Below, in pieces: positions 42,686-50,316 of a DNA stretch of 64,000 nucleotides. The notes under the pieces were generated by a model. That model worked only from the letters and a program-made list of their open reading frames with translations. It was not told the DNA's origin and made no database searches. The first letter of the stretch is position 1. The number at the start of each line of letters is the position of its first letter. Source of the stretch: Anaerolineae bacterium (lineage in GTDB: Bacteria; Chloroflexota; Anaerolineae; Anaerolineales; Villigracilaceae). Position numbers and translations under genes: made by a program. The stretch is from positions 1-64,000 of the forward strand of contig JAKLPV010000085.1 of NCBI GenBank assembly GCA_022013685.1, written 5' to 3'.

Positions 42686-43360
42686 ATGAAAGACCAAACC
42701 AAGACGATTATTTTTATCACGATGTTTGGCTTGCCGGTCCTCGTGCTTGCCTTTATTTTCGGGATGTACGCCTTTGGCTGCGCTACGACCGATTCTTGCA
42801 CCGGGATCGAAAAATCGGCTGTCACGCCCATCCCGACCCTGATCGCCGCCACCATGCCCGCCCCCAAAGTGGGGGCCGAGGCCGGGCCGCTGGTGGTCAA
42901 GTGCCAGGTGACCGCTGTCGATTTGATCGGGGCCTGGGTCACGGCTGGCTCGCCGGAAACGGACGCCTTCCAGTTCACCGATCTTAAGGAACAAACCTGC
43001 ACCGCCACCTTCAAGGCTGATGTCCAAAAACTATTTACCGAAGCCAACTTATGGTACAGCGGCGCAGCCGCCTGCACCACCTGTCATTATGCGGACATCG
43101 AAAAAGCGACCATGAACCTCGACATGAGCAGTTACGCGGGTATTATCGCCGGTTCGCAGCGCAAGGACGGCGCACCGAAGGGTAACGACATTCTGGGCGG
43201 CGGCGACTGGGAAACTTCCCTGCTCTACCAGATGGTCTATGCCCCGGATGGGGTCTCCACCATCGGACGCCAGGTCATGCCGCTTGCCCGCCCGGCCAGC
43301 GTCCCGGCGGAAGGGCCGACCATCTTTGCCGGAACCCCGGTCGAGTTGAGCAGCGAGTAG
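42686..43360 (+). CDS. Membrane-anchored heme protein at the end of the complex operon
   Basis: A 224-residue protein with one N-terminal helix (TIIFITMFGLPVLVLAFIFGMYAFGC). A cysteine-bearing middle region (ATTDSCTG, LVVKCQV, LKEQTCTATF) precedes a single c-type heme motif, CTTCHYAD, near residue 132. A soluble tail ends in GTPVELSSE. It does not match a named Act subunit known to me. AGGAGACGCA precedes the ATG. As last gene before the operon's terminator, it may be an accessory electron acceptor or an extra subunit taking the place of the missing one. Confidence 0.75.
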   Translation: MKDQTKTIIFITMFGLPVLVLAFIFGMYAFGCATTDSCTGIEKSAVTPIPTLIAATMPAPKVGAEAGPLVVKCQVTAVDLIGAWVTAGSPETDAFQFTDLKEQTCTATFKADVQKLFTEANLWYSGAAACTTCHYADIEKATMNLDMSSYAGIIAGSQRKDGAPKGNDILGGGDWETSLLYQMVYAPDGVSTIGRQVMPLARPASVPAEGPTIFAGTPVELSSE

Positions 43361-43375
43361 AGCAGGAAACAACAT

Positions 43376-43417
43376 AAAACAAGAGTTCCCCGGCCAAAAC
43401 CGGGGAACTCTTGTTTT
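43376..43417. terminator. Strong bidirectional terminator after the respiratory operon
   Basis: AAAACAAGAGTTCCCCGG pairs perfectly over 18 bases with CCGGGGAACTCTTGTTTT across loop CCAAAA. It ends the respiratory operon on the plus strand and the DUF6249-like gene on the minus strand. Confidence 0.95.
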
Positions 43418-43434
43418 AATTACTCAGCAACTTT

Positions 43435-43830
43435 TTACTCGTCCACTCGTTCGCTTGTGGTTTTTTCATCGTTCTTCTTCGCCCCGCGCTCATGGGTCAG
43501 CACATAGATCAGGATCAGCGCCAGGCCGAAGAACATCGGGATCATGCCGACGATCATCCAGGGGCCGAAGCCGAGTGGGAAGCCGGTGTTGCCGATGAAA
43601 CCGAGCGGCCACATGCCGATCGTCAGGGCCAGGCCGACAGCCGTGATCAGAATGCCCCAGATCAGCGAGCCTTTCCCGTTGCCATTCCCGTTGGACTGCT
43701 GCGGCTTGACCAGTCCCTTTTCAGCCAGGGCCAGGGTTTCCTTGTAGCTCAGAAAGCGCATGAAGGCAAAGAAGCCAAAGACGATCAGAAAGAAGGTGAT
43801 GCCGCCTGCGCAAATGATGAAGATTTCCAT
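43435..43830 (-). CDS. DUF6249-like membrane protein
   Basis: A 131-residue protein with three hydrophobic segments: about 4-24 (IICAGGITFFLIVFGFFAFM), 58-78 (IWGILITAVGLALTIGMWP) and 90-110 (MIVGMIPMFFGLALILIYVL). A Q/S/N/G-rich linker around 45-55 separates the first helix from the others, and the tail is charged. The layout is that of DUF6249-type proteins, often found with ECF sigma and DUF4097 genes. It follows the DUF4097 gene by 12 bases on the minus strand. Role unknown. Confidence 0.7.
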   Translation of the reverse strand: MEIFIICAGGITFFLIVFGFFAFMRFLSYKETLALAEKGLVKPQQSNGNGNGKGSLIWGILITAVGLALTIGMWPLGFIGNTGFPLGFGPWMIVGMIPMFFGLALILIYVLTHERGAKKNDEKTTSERVDE

Positions 43831-43842
43831 TAGATTCTCCTT

Positions 43843-45150
43843 TTATTTCAAAATGTTGAGTTCGATATTGCCGTTATTGGTGCTGACGGTCAGCTCCGCG
43901 CCGCCGCCATTGATTTTGCCTTGCCAGTGACTTTCCTCGATCTGACCCTTAACCGTCATCTCGAATTCTGATGTGATGGTACCGAATTCGGTTTGCAGAT
44001 CGAAATCCAGGGTTGATTCTTCTGGCAGCGTCAGGTTGATGCTGCCGTATTCGCTGTCGAAAACATGCGGGCCATCGCCCAGCGAACCCTCGAAGGTGAT
44101 GCCGCCGTTCACGGCGTTCATGGTGGCGGTCACGCCTTCTGCGTTCAATACCTCGATTTCGCCGAACTGCGAATTGATCGCCACTGCGCCGCGGGCACCA
44201 TCCACGAATATTTTGCCGTTCTGCGATTCGAGGGTATAGGCTTCAGCCTCTACATTGTTCAGAGAAATATCGCCGAATTGGCTGGTGACTTTGACTTCGC
44301 CGCGCACGCGCAGCCCCTCGATGGTGATCGATCCATTGTTCGAGTCAACCGTCATCGGGCCGGTTTGCCCGCCGGTCAGTTTGATCGTGCCAAATTGGCT
44401 TTCGAGGGCCAGACCTTTAGAAGCCTGGATGTCCTGGAGCGTCATTTGTCCGCTTTGGGCGGAGATCGAAACCTGGCCGCCTTTCAACCCGCGCACATTG
44501 ATCTCGCCAAACTCAGAGTGCAGGCTGGCGGCCTCCGCCCCGGCATCAAGATTTTCGGCATCGATGCCCCCACTGCTGCTCTCCGCATTCAGCGGGCCGG
44601 TCACATTTTTGACCGTAACCGATCCAAAGCTGGATGTCAGTTTGGTTTCGCCGGTTGTTCCTTGCAGGCCGACATCACCGCTGATGGCGGTTAGATCTAC
44701 GCTGGTCTCGAGCGGCACTTCGATTGTGAAGTTGACACTGCCGCTGCCCGGCCCAATGCTGAAGGCCTGCATCTCAGCCGGTTGGAACATGGATACAGTG
44801 ATCTTGTCGCCGTTCTGCTCGATGGTCACCTTCATCTCGGCCAGGGCTGCTTCCGCGTCTTCCTGGCTTCCGCCCCAGGCGGTTTTATCTGCCGTGATGC
44901 GCACCGCGCTGCCTTCGACCGCTTTGACCGTTACAAAGCCAAAATCATTCGTCACCGTTAACGAAGCCGGCCCCTCGACCTGAAGCGTTTTCTCTTCAGT
45001 CGCCTCTGCCGAGACGGTGCGGTTCTCGAACAGGCGCATCCGCACGCCGCTCTCCTCGATCATCTGCCACCCCTGCATCAGCGCGAAAACGCTTGCGACG
45101 CAGATGCAAATCAGGGCTAAAATCAAAATACCTGCAACAATGTTTTTCAT
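43843..45150 (-). CDS. DUF4097 beta-strand-repeat envelope protein
   Basis: A 435-residue exported protein with an N-terminal membrane helix (IVAGILILALICICVASVFALMQGW). The rest is a long run of short beta repeats with recurring forms such as SQFGEI, SEFGEINV, SSFGSVTVKN and SNNGSITIEG, typical of the DUF4097/DUF4098 putative adhesin beta-helix. It probably lies outside the cytoplasmic membrane. Start ATG 45150 follows GGAGG. The gene faces away from the ECF sigma gene; a candidate ECF promoter on the minus strand (TGAAAC-16-TGTCAA) lies 34 bases upstream, so it is a likely target of that sigma factor. Confidence 0.87.
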   Translation of the reverse strand: MKNIVAGILILALICICVASVFALMQGWQMIEESGVRMRLFENRTVSAEATEEKTLQVEGPASLTVTNDFGFVTVKAVEGSAVRITADKTAWGGSQEDAEAALAEMKVTIEQNGDKITVSMFQPAEMQAFSIGPGSGSVNFTIEVPLETSVDLTAISGDVGLQGTTGETKLTSSFGSVTVKNVTGPLNAESSSGGIDAENLDAGAEAASLHSEFGEINVRGLKGGQVSISAQSGQMTLQDIQASKGLALESQFGTIKLTGGQTGPMTVDSNNGSITIEGLRVRGEVKVTSQFGDISLNNVEAEAYTLESQNGKIFVDGARGAVAINSQFGEIEVLNAEGVTATMNAVNGGITFEGSLGDGPHVFDSEYGSINLTLPEESTLDFDLQTEFGTITSEFEMTVKGQIEESHWQGKINGGGAELTVSTNNGNIELNILK

Positions 45151-45183
45151 TTCTGTTCCTCCAAAAATAGGGTTCTATAAGGT

Positions 45184-45242
45184 TTGACAGGCCTGCCGCG
45201 AAAAAGTTTCAAATGAAACTTTTTCCCTTTTCGACCTGTCTA
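45184..45242. promoter_or_regulatory. Symmetrical divergent ECF-sigma promoter pair
   Basis: The palindrome GAAAAAGTTTC-AAAT-GAAACTTTTTC (45200-45225) places a TGAAAC -35 box on each strand. On the plus strand TGAAAC (45214-45219) is followed after 17 bases by TGTCTA (45237-45242), toward the sigma gene. On the minus strand TGAAAC (45206-45211) is followed after 16 bases by TGTCAA (45184-45189), toward DUF4097. This resembles ECF promoters of the TGAAAC/CGTC class. Confidence 0.7.
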
Positions 45243-45263
45243 AAGATTGAAGGATGAATTTCT

Positions 45264-45830
45264 GTGGAATTAAGAGAGCGCGAATGGCTAAAACGGGCCA
45301 AAAAAGGAGATGCAGACGCATTCGGCATGCTGGTCACCCTGCATGAACGATTCGTCTATAATCTCGCCTTTCGCACCCTCGGCAACACGGAAGACGCCCA
45401 GGATGTTGTTCAGGATGGTTTCGTGCGCGCCTGGGTGGCCCTGCCGGGTTTTCGCGAAGATTCTGAATTTCGCACCTGGCTCTACCGGATTGTGCTGAAC
45501 CTGTGCTTGAACCGTTTCCCTCGTTTGCGGCGTGACCTGGCCGCTCTGTCGGATGAAGAGCTGGCGGACTCCCCCGAGCCTGCCGCCCACGCCACAGATG
45601 TTTTATCCATGCTCGAAGCGGACGAGGCCCGCAGGTCCTTGCAGCGTGAGATCTCCCGTTTACCCGAGAGTCAACGCCTGTTGGTCACCCTGCGCTATCA
45701 GGACGAACTCTCTTACGAAGAGATCGCCAGCCTGGTTAACCTGCCGCTCGGGACGGTCAAGACCGGCCTGTTCCGCGCCAGGGAACGCCTGCGCCAGGCT
45801 TTATCGGTTTATCAGGAGCAACAAATATGA
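45264..45830 (+). CDS. ECF-type RNA polymerase sigma factor
   Basis: A 188-residue extracytoplasmic-function sigma factor. Region 2 reads HERFVYNLAFRTLGNTEDAQDVVQDGFVRAWVALPGFREDSEFRTWLYRIVLNLCLNR. Region 4 reads RLPESQRLLVTLRYQDELSYEEIASLVNLPLGTVKTGLFRARERLR. The start is GTG 45264, preceded by AAGGATG; no in-frame ATG is better. The downstream gene overlaps its stop (ATGA) and encodes a two-helix protein, the usual place for an anti-sigma factor. A candidate self-promoter lies just upstream. Confidence 0.94.
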   Translation: MELREREWLKRAKKGDADAFGMLVTLHERFVYNLAFRTLGNTEDAQDVVQDGFVRAWVALPGFREDSEFRTWLYRIVLNLCLNRFPRLRRDLAALSDEELADSPEPAAHATDVLSMLEADEARRSLQREISRLPESQRLLVTLRYQDELSYEEIASLVNLPLGTVKTGLFRARERLRQALSVYQEQQI

Positions 45831-46198
45831 AAATTGACGAACTCGAACCCATCGAAGATGCCTTGCGCGACCAGCCGCTGGCTGAACTGCCTGCCGGGCT
45901 GCACCGGCGCGTCATGTCGCAGGTTCGCCTAACCCGCCAGCCGCTGCGCTTTCAAATCAGTTGGATCGACCTGGCGGTCAGCCTTTTCTTTGGCCTGATC
46001 CCCGTGCTAGTGGCCTTTGGCTGGAAATCCCTGCCGCGCGAGGCGGGCCTGTACCTGAATTACTACTGGATGGTATTCCAATCGATGAACCTCGAACCGC
46101 TTTTGTGGGTGGGAATCCTGACCGGGCTGCTAAGCCTGGCCCTGATGTTTGCCGCTGTCCTGCGCCTGCTGCTCCAGCCGCCCATGCGGACGCAGTGA
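45827..46198 (+). CDS. Putative anti-sigma factor (two-helix membrane protein)
   Basis: A 123-residue protein: a cytoplasmic N-terminal part of about 45 residues (IEDALRDQPLAELPAGLHRRVMSQVRL) followed by two helices, about residues 48-66 (DLAVSLFFGLIPVLVAFGW) and 87-112 (EPLLWVGILTGLLSLALMFAAVL). The ATG overlaps the sigma stop (ATGA), strong evidence of coupled synthesis. No zinc-binding HxxxCxxC motif is present, so it is not a classical ZAS anti-sigma. The role is inferred from position and topology. Confidence 0.7.
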   Translation: MKIDELEPIEDALRDQPLAELPAGLHRRVMSQVRLTRQPLRFQISWIDLAVSLFFGLIPVLVAFGWKSLPREAGLYLNYYWMVFQSMNLEPLLWVGILTGLLSLALMFAAVLRLLLQPPMRTQ

Positions 46199-46217
46199 TA
46201 ACGAGTAAAATGGGGGC

Positions 46218-46838
46218 ATGTCTAAAACGAAATTTTACGTTGTTTGGAAAGGCCGCAAAACCGGAGTCTTTGGCACCTGGGACGAATGCTCAGCCCAGGT
46301 AGCGGGATTCCCCGGCGCGGAGTATAAATCCTTCGCCACCCGCCCAGCCGCCGAGGCCGCTTTCCGCGCCCGCTATGACGATTTCAAAGGCAAGCCGTTT
46401 TCGTCGCAGGGTTGGTTGTTTGCCCCCTCCAAGCCGACTCTGCCCTCCCTGAGTGTGGACGCGGCTTGCAGCGGCGCACCCGGCCCGGTCGAGTATCGTG
46501 GCGTCGAAACGGAAACAGGCCGCGAACTTTTCCGGCTTGGGCCGTATCTCGACGGCACCAACAATGTCGGCGAGTTCCTGGCCCTGGTGCATGCTCTGGC
46601 CTGGTTGGAGAAGAACGCCCAATCCATGCCAATCTACTCGGACAGTGAAACCGCCCTCTCGTGGCTGCGCGCCAAAAAGTGCCGCACCAAACTGGAACGG
46701 ACCTCCAAAAACAAAGAGATCTTCAGCCTGATCGAGCGCGCCGAAGCCTGGCTTGCGGAGCACGGTGTTCAGCACAGCCTGCTCAAATGGGACACGAACG
46801 CCTGGGGCGAGATCCCGGCCGATTTTGGGAGGAAATAG
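46218..46838 (+). CDS. Ribonuclease HI with N-terminal viroplasmin domain
   Basis: A 206-residue cytoplasmic protein. The first 50 residues are a viroplasmin (Caulimovirus-type, PF01693) domain: [35 protein letters not shown], which binds RNA-DNA hybrids in eukaryotic RNase H1. The RNase H domain keeps all four catalytic acids: [23 protein letters not shown] and the final WDTNAWGE. It should cut the RNA strand of hybrids. It starts 19 bases after the putative anti-sigma gene and runs straight into the vanZ-like gene. Confidence 0.9.
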   Translation: MSKTKFYVVWKGRKTGVFGTWDECSAQVAGFPGAEYKSFATRPAAEAAFRARYDDFKGKPFSSQGWLFAPSKPTLPSLSVDAACSGAPGPVEYRGVETETGRELFRLGPYLDGTNNVGEFLALVHALAWLEKNAQSMPIYSDSETALSWLRAKKCRTKLERTSKNKEIFSLIERAEAWLAEHGVQHSLLKWDTNAWGEIPADFGRK

Positions 46839-47210
46839 TTGAAGAAATTCCTGCCGCTGGCCTTTTTGGCTTTCATGGTTCTGGTGATTGTCTGGGCCGA
46901 TACCAACACCATGCCGACCTTCGTGCGCCGCATTTACGTTTTCCCGTTTGGCGATAAGATCGGCCACTTCATGATTTATGGCATCTTTGCCTACCTGCTG
47001 ACCTGGGCCATGCCCTTCCGGCGTGTCTCGTTTGGGCGCTTCTCCCTGCCGTTGGGGATTGTGATCGCGGTGGCTTTTGCCACGCTCGAGGAAGCCAGCC
47101 AGTTGTTCGTCGCCCGCCGCACCCCCGATTTTCTCGACCTGTTCAGCGGCTACATCGGCATCTATGCTTCAACCTGGATCCCATGTGCGAAAGAGAATTG
47201 TGAAACATAG
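46839..47210 (+). CDS. VanZ-family membrane protein
   Basis: A 123-residue protein with about four hydrophobic segments and the VanZ-like layout: KIGHFMIYGIFAYLLTWAM, then LGIVIAVAFATLEEASQLFVARRTPDFLDLFSGYIGIYAS, where EE-SQ and R-D-D are the usual conserved polar residues. TTG 46839 directly after the RNase H stop is the likely start, with GGGAGGAAATAG upstream. VanZ proteins affect teicoplanin response in enterococci, but most family members have no known function. Confidence 0.85.
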   Translation: MKKFLPLAFLAFMVLVIVWADTNTMPTFVRRIYVFPFGDKIGHFMIYGIFAYLLTWAMPFRRVSFGRFSLPLGIVIAVAFATLEEASQLFVARRTPDFLDLFSGYIGIYASTWIPCAKENCET

Positions 47211-47241
47211 ACGAACAGGTTCCTTTACCCAACCCAATATC

Positions 47242-48513
47242 ATGAGAACCAAAATATCATTCGTGTCTTTCATTCTCTCAATAGCTCTAATTGCTTGCAC
47301 GTCAGAGATAACAGTTGTACCGACAAAAACGGCTGTGCAAGAGACTCTGCTCCCGACCCCTTTAGTCACAGTCGATCAGATACCATTTTCTACGATTACA
47401 CAACAATTCGATTCTTCTTTTGATTGTACTTTCCCTAAAAACAGTCAAAGCATACCTACTTTTTTAAACGGCACGCTCTTGACCATGAACGGCTCCAATA
47501 ATATAGAGTTATACAACCTCAGCACCAATAAAACGATTACTTTAGGCCAAGTGGTAATTGGAACGGGAGTTATTTCCAACCGTCAAAAAGTCGCCTACAT
47601 TGATGGGGACGAGAATCAAGTAAGCGTAGTTTCTTCCAATGGCGAAATTCTTGCTTCGGTTCCTGCCCCAGAAAATTGGGTAGAAATCATTGACTGGCCC
47701 GATAGTGATCATTTAATTATCGGTAATATGCCATATCGCTCTGATGGAGGCTGGTACCCGCCGTCATCCACAATAATTCTCAACATAAAAAACGGGCAAA
47801 GTATCGAAATATTGCCAGAATATCCTGATATTTATAAATACATTTCAGGCCCGCCCCGTATGGGTAATTATTCATATTCATTAACAGCATACGATCCCAC
47901 CCTTAATCGCGTTATTTATCCGGCAGGAACTTCTAAAATTGAATATATGGTGTTATGGGATGTTCAAAAAATGCAAGAGATAACCCGTTTTTATACTTAC
48001 TATCCTTATGGCGAAATAGCGTGGAATACAGATGGAACCCATTTTGTTATCAGTCTCCCGCCTTACTACGAAACTTATTCTGGAGAAACTTACAGGAATG
48101 TATCAGACAATCTGCCATATGTCGGTGGAAATGAAATTTTTCTTGCAAGTCAAGACGGAAAAAGTAAACGCCTAACATTTTGGACAACCAGAAAACAAAC
48201 AACCATACATTCTTTTTCCTGGTCTCCGAATAACCAGTATGTCGCATTTTGGTTAGAAACTGGCGATGAAAAACCTGAATGGCAATTGTCAATATTGGAA
48301 ATTTCTACTGGCGAAATAACAAGCTATTGCATCGAAGATGAAGGTTCATTACAGATTATCTGGAATTCAGATAGTAGCAGCCTGATTAGTACCATTTCAA
48401 AAGACGATTCCATGAACCACGAATCTATATTTATTAACCTTCAAAGCAATGCAGCCATGATATGGTCATTTGAAAATCGGATGGTAGTCGGGTGGTTTGA
48501 ACCCAATCAATGA
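47242..48513 (+). CDS. Lipoprotein with beta-propeller-like (WD40/TolB-type) features, AT-rich
   Basis: A 423-residue secreted lipoprotein. The signal peptide MRTKISFVSFILSIALIAC ends in a lipobox (LIAC), then a T/P linker. The mature part has repeats such as GEIAWNTDGTHFVISLPPYYE, IHSFSWSPNNQYVAFWLE and IIWNSDSSSLIS, the W-S/N-x-D/N-G/S pattern of beta-propeller blades seen in TolB/WD40-like proteins. The track start 47077 is inside vanZ; ATG 47242 fits the signal peptide. Base composition is far more AT-rich than its neighbours, suggesting recent transfer. Confidence 0.75.
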   Translation: MRTKISFVSFILSIALIACTSEITVVPTKTAVQETLLPTPLVTVDQIPFSTITQQFDSSFDCTFPKNSQSIPTFLNGTLLTMNGSNNIELYNLSTNKTITLGQVVIGTGVISNRQKVAYIDGDENQVSVVSSNGEILASVPAPENWVEIIDWPDSDHLIIGNMPYRSDGGWYPPSSTIILNIKNGQSIEILPEYPDIYKYISGPPRMGNYSYSLTAYDPTLNRVIYPAGTSKIEYMVLWDVQKMQEITRFYTYYPYGEIAWNTDGTHFVISLPPYYETYSGETYRNVSDNLPYVGGNEIFLASQDGKSKRLTFWTTRKQTTIHSFSWSPNNQYVAFWLETGDEKPEWQLSILEISTGEITSYCIEDEGSLQIIWNSDSSSLISTISKDDSMNHESIFINLQSNAAMIWSFENRMVVGWFEPNQ

Positions 48514-48574
48514 AACTAATCTTGCTTGTAGCGAATCGCTATCCACCAAATGTCAGATTACATAAGGACTCATT

Positions 48575-49138
48575 ATGAACACAGCCTTGCTCCTGATCGA
48601 CATCCAAAAAGATTACTTTCCCGGCGGCAAAATGGAATTGGTCGAGCCGCTGGCGGCTGCCAAAAAGGCTTATGCCCTGCTGCAATGCTTCCGTGAGCAT
48701 GGCGGGCATCACATCCATATCCAGCATATCTCGAAGAACCCCAAAGCCACCTTTTTCATCTCCGGTGATCGCGGCACGGATATTCACGACAGCGTCGCCC
48801 ACTTCGAAGGTGAACCGATCGTTTACAAGCACCATCCGAACTCTTTCCGTGAGACGACCCTGCTCGAAACGCTGCGCGAGTGGCGGGTGGAGCGCGTTGT
48901 GATCTGCGGCATGGTGACTCACATGTGCGTCGATGCCACCGTCCGCGCCGCCGCCGACCTGGGGTTTGAAGTCATCCTGGTTTCAGACGCCTGCGCCACC
49001 CGCGATCTGGAGTTTGAGGGTGTGCAGGTTCCCGCCGCGCAGGTCCAGGCGGCTTTCCTGGCTGCGCTCAAATCGTATGCCAGCGTATTGACCATCGAAC
49101 AGGCCATCTCGCGCCTGGGTGGGGAGCAAACTTTTTGA
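48575..49138 (+). CDS. Cysteine hydrolase, isochorismatase-like family
   Basis: A 187-residue cytoplasmic hydrolase. The catalytic triad is visible: aspartate in LLIDIQKDYF near residue 9, lysine in IVYKHHPNSF near 89, and cysteine in GMVTHMCVDATVRAAADLGF near 116. Related enzymes are nicotinamidases, isochorismatases and N-carbamoyl hydrolases; the lack of a nicotinamidase metal site leaves the substrate open. The SET gene begins 19 bases after its stop, so cotranscription is likely. Confidence 0.92.
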   Translation: MNTALLLIDIQKDYFPGGKMELVEPLAAAKKAYALLQCFREHGGHHIHIQHISKNPKATFFISGDRGTDIHDSVAHFEGEPIVYKHHPNSFRETTLLETLREWRVERVVICGMVTHMCVDATVRAAADLGFEVILVSDACATRDLEFEGVQVPAAQVQAAFLAALKSYASVLTIEQAISRLGGEQTF

Positions 49139-49157
49139 TGGAAGGAATTTTCAGCGC

Positions 49158-49673
49158 ATGAGCGATTCGTTTGGCTATCTTTCTCCCAGGCTGGAGGTCA
49201 GGGCCGCGCCTGAAAAGGGCGGTTTTGCCGTTTTTGCGCGCGAAACGCTCGCAAAGGATGAGATCCTCTGCGTCTGGACCGGCTGGGTGGCGACTTACGA
49301 GCAGATGATGGCGCTTTCGCCTGCTGAAAAGAGTCACACCGTTCAGATCGACGAAGGCCTTTACCTGGCTTCCTTTAGCCCGGACGAGGAACCCGCCGAC
49401 TACATCAACCACTCCTGCAACCCGAATGCCGGCATCCGCGGCCAGATTTCACTGGTCGCCATGCGCGCCATCGCTGCTGGCGAAGAGATCACCTTCGACT
49501 ACGCCATGGCCGACAGCACCCCCTACGACGAGTTCCCCTGCGCCTGCGGCGCGCCCACCTGCCGCGGACGGGTCAGCGGCGACGACTGGCAGCGGCCCGA
49601 GTTGTGGCAGCGCTATCAGGGTTATTTTTCGGCCTATTTAGAGAAGAGAATTGACTTGGCTCGAAACGCCTGA
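49158..49673 (+). CDS. SET-domain protein lysine methyltransferase-like
   Basis: A 171-residue protein with a compact SET domain: GGFAVFARETLAKDEILCVWTG at the start, the signature YINHSCNPNAGIRG near residue 88 and GEEITFDYAMAD near 115. A post-SET zinc motif follows: CACGAPTCRG. Track start 49119 lies inside the previous gene; ATG 49158 (MSDSFGYLSPRLE) with AAGGA upstream is preferred. Bacterial SET proteins methylate lysines, but the target here is unknown. Confidence 0.88.
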   Translation: MSDSFGYLSPRLEVRAAPEKGGFAVFARETLAKDEILCVWTGWVATYEQMMALSPAEKSHTVQIDEGLYLASFSPDEEPADYINHSCNPNAGIRGQISLVAMRAIAAGEEITFDYAMADSTPYDEFPCACGAPTCRGRVSGDDWQRPELWQRYQGYFSAYLEKRIDLARNA

Positions 49674-49705
49674 AGCAGGCAAAGAACCATACTCTGGAGA
49701 ATCCA

Positions 49706-50146
49706 ATGAACACTTTTCCGCGTGCCAGTAAAACTGCTTTGTTGCGCAAAATTACCAGCCTGGCGCTGATCGTTTTGTTTGTCTCTGTTTCCATTTCCAT
49801 TTGGAAGATGATCCTGGCAAACGGTATGTTGCTGCTCCTGGTATCGGGCACGTTTTTTGCCGTGCTTGCCAGGAACCTTGACCCCCTTTTCGGGAAACCG
49901 GTTTTAAAGCTGGATGAATTTGGTATTTCCCAGGGCGGTTACCTGTGGCCGATGGACAACTGGAAACTTGAATGGAGCGCCATCACCAAAGCGCGCTTGT
50001 TTGGCGGCGCGAATCCCACCCTGATCGTGCTGGATACTCCCCTGGCCACGCGCATGGTGACAGATTTCGAATCTTTCGAGCAGATCGTCCAACTGGTTTG
50101 CACAGAACTCGAAAAACGCGGCTGTCCGATTGAAAAAAATTCATAG
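49706..50146 (+). CDS. Hypothetical two-helix membrane protein with PH-like tail
   Basis: A 146-residue protein. Two N-terminal helices (about 16-33 and 37-54; ITSLALIVLFVSVSISIWKMILANGMLLLLVSGTFFAVL) are followed by a cytoplasmic part with PVLKLDEFGISQGGYLWPMDNWKLEWSAITKARLF, the strand pattern seen in bacterial PH-like or STM3941-type proteins. CTGGAGAATCCA precedes the ATG. Function unknown. Followed by a terminator. Confidence 0.75.
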   Translation: MNTFPRASKTALLRKITSLALIVLFVSVSISIWKMILANGMLLLLVSGTFFAVLARNLDPLFGKPVLKLDEFGISQGGYLWPMDNWKLEWSAITKARLFGGANPTLIVLDTPLATRMVTDFESFEQIVQLVCTELEKRGCPIEKNS

Positions 50147-50184
50147 GAATGCCCGGAACTTCTTGCCGTGAAAAAACGTGAAGT

Positions 50185-50226
50185 ATGAAACGTAAAACAC
50201 CCTTCACTCATCACGTTTCATTTTTT
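50185..50226 (+). terminator. Rho-independent terminator
   Basis: ATGAAACGT (50185-50193) pairs with ACGTTTCAT (50213-50221) and six T residues follow (50221-50226). It closes the run ending with the PH-like membrane-protein gene. Confidence 0.75.
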
Positions 50227-50316
50227 ACCCGTACTTTCCGTTTGCGCTGATTTTGACCTTGCCGGTGAGCAGATTTTTGAACCCCTGTTGAAACAAAGTT
50301 GGAAAGGCTCAATAAC

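Noticed and set aside
45200-45225. Palindrome as rho-independent terminator
   Set aside because: It lies between divergent genes upstream of both, where no transcript should end, and the promoter reading explains both arms.
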